DNA of 64,000 bases from Balanoglossus misakiensis. Its lineage: Eukaryota > Hemichordata. Within the stretch, counting starts at the first letter, position 1. Each line of letters begins with the position of its first letter. Below, one piece after another: positions 59,961-64,000 of this stretch. The position numbers were made by a program, and so were the translations under genes. The notes below the pieces were generated by a model that had not been told where the DNA came from, ran no database searches, and saw nothing but the letters and a program-made list of their open reading frames with translations. The stretch covers positions 434,001-498,000 of the forward strand of contig CM082588.2 in the NCBI GenBank assembly GCA_040954595.2. The letters are read 5' to 3'.

Positions 59961-62411
59961 GGGGAGGGAGATGGTAGAGTTTGGGGGATGCCGTCTAAGA
60001 TGACCCGGTGTTGGTCTAACCAATGGGAGGACTCCCTACTTATAACACACTATTCTGTCTGAAAAGCTTCGCCTATATTAATTGCTCACATTACTACTTT
60101 GTCCTGTACAATACAAGACCATTCAGTACAATAAGACGAGTCATTTTCCCCGAGTATGACTCAAAGTTGCTATTTTAGTAATAGGACTCGGTCGAAGGCC
60201 TGGATGCCCACATCTGCCAGTTATTGGCTCTGATTGCCAAGTGGTTCCTTCTGGAAAGAACTTCAACATCCAACAACTGTCAATAACAACAAATCTAGAC
60301 AACTCAACTCAAGCGCCCTTTAATTAGTCGTTTTTGGAAAAGAAGGGAAGAAACAAAGAAATTAAAAACAGGATCGAGAAAAGCCTCCTTTAATATAGTT
60401 TCTATTTCTCAAGGGGGATAGTCTATATGTCTGAAACTGTATGCATAGAGCGCAGCTCTAGTTGGCAAGTCACCTCTAGCATCTGGCGGGCATTTGTTCC
60501 CCTGCACGGTGCACGACGTTTAGCTGTCAACTGTCCACAGCGGTGTTAGAATACAGACGGGCACAAACCGCAGATTTTTGATAATTACTTTTTTCATGCC
60601 TAATCATTAAATGCAAAAAGGTTTCACAAACTCCGAATCATTTTTTGCGTAGGTGGCTGCCATACAAAGTAGGAGCGACCTCAGTAAGTTCACATTAAAA
60701 CTGATGTTGTACAAGCTAGGCGGTCGGCACCTGCCGCACATGGAGATTTTCAAAAATAAAATGCTTCTTTAGTTTTATTTGGACCCCTTAATTATAGAAA
60801 AAATCAGTCGGATTCAATCGAGCCAAAAATCGTCGTCTGCTACTTCATTTTTTTCGAACCGCGTTAAAACTCAAAACTTGTTGGCAGAACTTTTTGTAAA
60901 GCACACAAACTTTTTCGCAACTTGTTTCTCTGTATAACAGGCTAAATTTGACGCACAAAGTGGAAAAAATCGACAAAACAAGGAAGAAAATTACGGACCT
61001 AAAATTTACAGCAGATAAAAGTGAATGTAAGGGACAAAGAGTAAGTTAAAGGGGCTCAGCCGTTGAAAGCGATCTCGCTGTTAACGCGTTTAGCTGCGGT
61101 TCGAGACACCCACGTTTAGACCACAGTGATTGCATATTCGGTAAGCACGTGCGCCCTACTACACTGCGTGGGATGGCAATTCTTCAGTCTGGGGTTTTAG
61201 CAGAAATTTTCCCGTTTAAGTAATCCCTATCTTTGATTTCACACTAGAGGGTGGCTAAATCTTCTGATCATCTAAATGGAATATTTCATTCTCCAAAAAA
61301 TCCCGAAGATTTGGACAAAGATTCAATCATGTCTGAAATCCCATCAAATCATCAGAAGTAATCCACGAAAGAAAAAATCATATTTTAAAACAGAAAATGT
61401 CAAAAATATGGTTATTATTCGTTACTGGTGAACATGTTGACGTTTTCTGCAATAATCTTAGTAAATTTCCAGCTTCTACTAATTTGGGTCAAATCACGTG
61501 ACTTCATTAATTCGTTAACGGCAGAATGAGATGGAAAAGTGCTTGACTGAGTTCGACAACAATGCTTTTCGACAATAATAGACAGAGATCCAGCACATTT
61601 GACAAACCCTCTGCTGTAGCTCGTCTGGATATGATGGCCATCATTTGACACGGCGGAGGTGATCGCGGTGCTCAATAACTATTCTTTCGGAAAATTTTGC
61701 CCGTATTGCCTGGAAAGATTGGCTCAGATAAAGGGATTTGGTCGCGTAATAACCGGGTTGAATTGTACAGTAGTACTTATTCGCCGTGTCCTGTGTGCCC
61801 GGTACGTAGAACATGGACGGTTTGGCTGGCATAGCCGTCACCACCACAATCTGTCCACATCATTTCATTCGAACCCGCTTTTCAACTATTTTCAAATGAA
61901 GGCATTTATTATAATCCACCTTAGGGGGAAACGCGGCAGATTTTTCGTTCAAATATTTAACAAAATGACAAAGCGCGCATGAATTTATGAAATCTAAATA
62001 CAGAGGAGAGAGAGAATATTTCGCTGCAGAGTATGTACGCTGAAAACCATGTGTTCTCTGTTTGAAGTCAACATGGGTGATTATTAATGTAAACACCAAA
62101 TACGCTTCCAAACGCTTTCAATTTTAAGCCAAGGTCATGAAACTTGTCAGAAATGAATATTTCGCAGTCTTGTAAGCTATCTGTTTACAATGGACACAAA
62201 AGAGCACATATCCCCAGACTGCGTTTCGTCTCAGATTACGAGAGGGAAATGGAGGTCTCTTTTTCGGTCCAGCTATCTGTCATTCCCGGTCTCGCTGAAC
62301 TACAGCGAGGCTCATCACCGCTGTATTGACAATTAAACTGTGAAGGCGGACGTAACGTGCTCAGCGACGGGTTTTTCGCTATCCGTTCTCTTAATAGTAC
62401 TGCAAACTTAC

Positions 62412-62605
62412 GCAACAATATAAAACAATAGGGACATACAGACATCGCGTTCGCCGGTTAATGGACTTTTAATATGTAAACCCGTGACAAGTGTTCTGCA
62501 TGGGCTTGGCATCTCACTGCTCAAAATGACTCCCCGATTCCGTGATATTACAAATGATGCCAGCGTTTTCTGTATGGTGCAATGTCGCCCTTCATTTCCC
62601 GCCAC
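62412..62605 (-). CDS. Weak candidate minus-strand first exon (64 codons)
   Basis: ATG begins MAGNEGRHCTIQKTLASFVI and ends FYIV with GC left at a gtaagt donor, the carry seen in the 9-28 kb array. Composition is ordinary rather than Ser/Arg-rich and the opposite strand is also open here, so this may be chance. Confidence 0.25.
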
Positions 62606-63104
62606 GTCATTCTGTCAGGTGACCCCGTGTGACCCCAATAAGGTAAAGGCAAGAACGTACAGCCATGCCTGAAATATCGGTGTAATTAACGTGCTGCTTG
62701 CAATTTGCCGCTACACGCATTTCCGGTGAATATAAGTTTAACAGCAAAGTCAACTGGATGGATTCGCGGCGTTTATTTCAAAAGGCCAGGCGACACATAT
62801 ATACTCACTGAATAAACTCTACATGAAATTGCTTTTATGTTGTCGGTTTCTGTTATGATGTTCCTGCTGTCAGTGGAATTCGACTTTTTAAGGGAACGGG
62901 CAGATTGCTGAAGCCCCACATGTATTGATAAGCGTGGGTGTGTGCAGCAAATGTGTAAATGATATTACTATGGTAATACGCGGCAGCCTCATCAGGCCAC
63001 AATCACGGACAACGTTTGGTCCCTAAGGACTGTCCATAGTTTGCCGCTGGCTATTGTCCATTCAGCTCTGTGAATAGTGGTAACGGGCAGGGCCGTGTAT
63101 GTTG

Positions 63105-63122
63105 GTCGGTCGGTCGGTCGGT
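63105..63122 (+). repeat. (TCGG)n microsatellite
   Basis: Four to five consecutive tcgg units. Confidence 0.95.
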
Positions 63123-63418
63123 GGTGCAGTACGTGAACGGGGCCGACGTGGATATGCGTGATGCTCAGACGGTAACTTTACGCTCTGAATCACAAGCTGG
63201 CATCAGCGTCGCCCCGCGATCGGTTTCCCTACACATCGGGAGTCCCTCGCTCGATCGGGGATATCGATTGATAGCATTCCGGCCAACATTGGTCCGATCA
63301 TGGACGTATGGTCCGATCAGTAAAGTGTTGGCATAGCTTTGTGTTATAGTGATCGAGTTCCTGATCTGACATGTAAATACAAGGCATACGATGCAATTAA
63401 AGCTTATTGGTTAACTTG

Positions 63419-63749
63419 ATGTTTAATTTCAACCACGGACTCGGAGGCTCTGGAGCAAAGGGTATTGGGAGCTCTGCGGTCGAATATTCAGATGTCTTCA
63501 CAGATTCTGATATTCGCCGATGTCAACAACAGCAAAAATTGCGTGGTCTTCTGGTCATTAAATGTACTTTGTCTCTCAGAAGGATATTTTCTCAGTTTTC
63601 CCCCATTTTTGGCTCCGTCTACTGGCAGATAACGCATTCCCTGTTTTTTTTAAGTATGAAGGTGACGCAATTTCGCGAGTCAGATTTTACACCATCGGGG
63701 CGATTTGACATCTTAAAAGGGATGAGGAAACAGGCACGTCAATATGGTG
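63419..63749 (+). CDS. Weak candidate plus-strand first exon P5 (110 codons)
   Basis: ATG begins MFNFNHGLGGSGAKGIGSSA. The frame is open for 110 codons with a Gly/Ser-rich start, a QQQQK stretch and a basic end (GMRKQARQYG) at G|GTTAGT, one nucleotide over. A stop lies two codons past the donor. There is no family resemblance. Confidence 0.3.
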
Positions 63750-64000
63750 GTTAGTTTGTGGTGAGTTTATGAGTGCCTTTATTGGTTAGCGTATCGGACT
63801 GCGGCCTGACGACAGACTTGTTCGGGCACGCGCACGAGTCTGCCATGCAGAACGATGATCCGCCGACGTTAAACACAATCAAGCTTGACCAGACATCAGC
63901 TTCGACCAGTTGTGGACGCAATCAGGGTCTGTTTCCCCTCTTCTCCATTTTATTCAAAAATTATTGTGATGCATAATCTCTTTCCATTTAGGGGGCGGGG

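Larger units (their letters stand above)
52543..62411. other. Gene-poor region
   Basis: No exon is supported well enough to call. A hairpin around 53321-53363 (cgacctatt / aataggtcg), a poly-G run at 57384-57396 and a gcgag repeat at 59931-59960 are present. Confidence 0.5.

Noticed and set aside
61050-61115. tRNA-like B box (GGTTCGAGACACC) suggesting a SINE or tRNA
   Set aside because: There is no matching A box, acceptor stem or anticodon arm.
63775-63835. tRNA-like stretch with ttggttagcgtatcgg
   Set aside because: Only a D-arm-like segment is present; it is too short and has no T-loop consensus.

Overview
This is a eukaryotic, non-vertebrate animal genomic window: introns with GT-AG borders, coding exons of 44-518 nt, long non-coding stretches, microsatellites and fold-back elements. 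The two recognisable genes (androglobin and VTA1) are divergent enough from vertebrates to suggest a marine invertebrate, possibly an invertebrate deuterostome or a lophotrochozoan, but I cannot fix the species. No rRNA, CRISPR array, prokaryotic gene or virus was recognised.

Layout. (1) 1-7.8 kb, minus strand: the 5' half of an androglobin (ADGB) gene. Nine coding exons carry the start codon, the N-terminal basic tail and the calpain-like domain; the rest of the gene lies beyond the left edge. (2) 26.1-31.6 kb, plus strand: a complete six-exon VTA1/LIP5 gene (ESCRT-III/VPS4 co-factor, 292 aa). (3) 9.2-28.1 kb, minus strand, upstream of ADGB and running into intron 1 of VTA1: eight short open segments that each begin with ATG, encode Ser/Arg/Lys/Pro-rich tails and end at a consensus 5' splice site with exactly two nucleotides of a codon left over. 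They are best read as alternative first coding exons feeding one common downstream exon outside the window. The style (R-R-x-S-like sites, many promoters spread over tens of kb, full CRE sites at or close to two of them, two-nucleotide carry) resembles the long isoforms of PDE4/dunce cAMP phosphodiesterases, but no catalytic exon is in the window, so that identity is a hypothesis. If correct, ADGB and VTA1 would be nested in the 5' part of that gene. (4) 32-64 kb: a gene-poor region with only weak candidate exons on the plus strand, several sharing a one-nucleotide carry and perhaps belonging to a gene to the right, plus simple repeats and two MITE-like fold-back elements.

Functionally, VTA1 acts in endosomal sorting and membrane scission and androglobin in cilia/sperm; there is no reason to see them as one pathway. 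The notable structure is the phase-locked array of putative first exons. Exon borders were read by eye from splice consensus, reading-frame continuity and similarity to known family members; none was tested by alignment or transcript data.
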